A stretch of DNA of 6,265 bases. Origin: Armatimonadota bacterium. Its GTDB lineage: Bacteria > Armatimonadota > Hebobacteria > CAIYQO01. The notes beneath the pieces are model-generated. The model was not told the origin of the DNA, did not search any database, and saw nothing but the letters and a program-made list of their open reading frames with translations. Of this stretch, positions 6,230 through 6,265 are shown piece after piece. Location of the stretch: the NCBI GenBank assembly GCA_022708765.1, contig JAKIYB010000279.1, positions 1 to 6,265 of the forward strand, written 5' to 3'. Position 1 is the stretch's first letter; each line of letters starts with the position of its first letter. The position numbers and the translations under genes were made by a program.

Positions 6230-6265
6230 CCGTGCGGCGAACCAGCCGCCCCATGCCGTCATTTT
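6225..6265 (-). CDS. Possible C-terminal end of a leftward gene cut by the window edge
   Basis: On the minus strand one frame enters from the right edge and reads NDGMGRLVRRTE before TAA at 6227-6225. It would run in the same direction as the kinase gene, about 230 bases upstream of it. Twelve codons are too few to identify anything or to exclude chance, and other frames here are similarly short. The sequence beyond the window is needed to decide. Confidence 0.2.
   Translation of the reverse strand, partial: NDGMGRLVRRTE

Larger units (their letters stand above)
5994..6265. other. Intergenic region upstream of the kinase operon, rich in short repeats
   Basis: These 272 bases contain no convincing complete gene. 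They hold the kinase Shine-Dalgarno and promoter-like element, the hexamer tract, copies of the GGAGGGCGAGA repeat, and a 12-bp palindrome. The longest minus-strand frame through the hexamer tract has about 55 codons and no credible start. Confidence 0.7.

Overview
This is a GC-rich, mostly coding bacterial window holding four clear genes in two oppositely oriented blocks that converge near base 3000. The envelope architecture is Gram-negative (an outer-membrane secretin plus a Sec-exported protein). Repeat-laden spacers, a diverged GHMP kinase and a diverged Gfo/Idh/MocA protein suggest an environmental lineage such as the PVC superphylum or Armatimonadota. That placement is an inference and cannot be proven from the window.

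Left block, + strand. Bases 1-2229 are the 3' part of a type II secretion-type secretin (GspD family). It is open at the left edge and has an N0 domain, four ring-building N1-like repeats and the secretin barrel. After a perfect 14-bp hairpin comes a 203-residue exported protein (2331-2942) with three related internal repeats and a Gly-rich tail. It is not a recognised family. Its position suggests, but does not show, a link to the secretion or pilus machinery.

Convergent spacer (2943-3106). It holds a terminator-like hairpin flanked by A and T runs, then a 37-bp inverted repeat. Each arm of the repeat carries its own small stem-loop preceded by GTAG, which is the layout of a REPIN (a REP doublet).

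Right block, - strand, transcribed leftward. A 624-residue galactokinase-like GHMP kinase (5993-4119) is followed after 34 bases by a 325-residue Gfo/Idh/MocA-fold protein (4084-3107). A promoter-like element (6024-6053) and a strong Shine-Dalgarno precede the kinase, so the two probably form a sugar-metabolism operon. Both proteins are altered at family-defining sites. The kinase has changed residues in its sugar-binding motif and large extra segments. The oxidoreductase-fold protein lacks the EKP lysine and the usual Asp/His pair. This pair is the most interesting lead in the window.

Right spacer (5994-6265). It holds the promoter, a hexamer-based degenerate repeat, two copies of a second repeat 30 bp apart, a 12-bp palindrome, and perhaps the last codons of another leftward gene.
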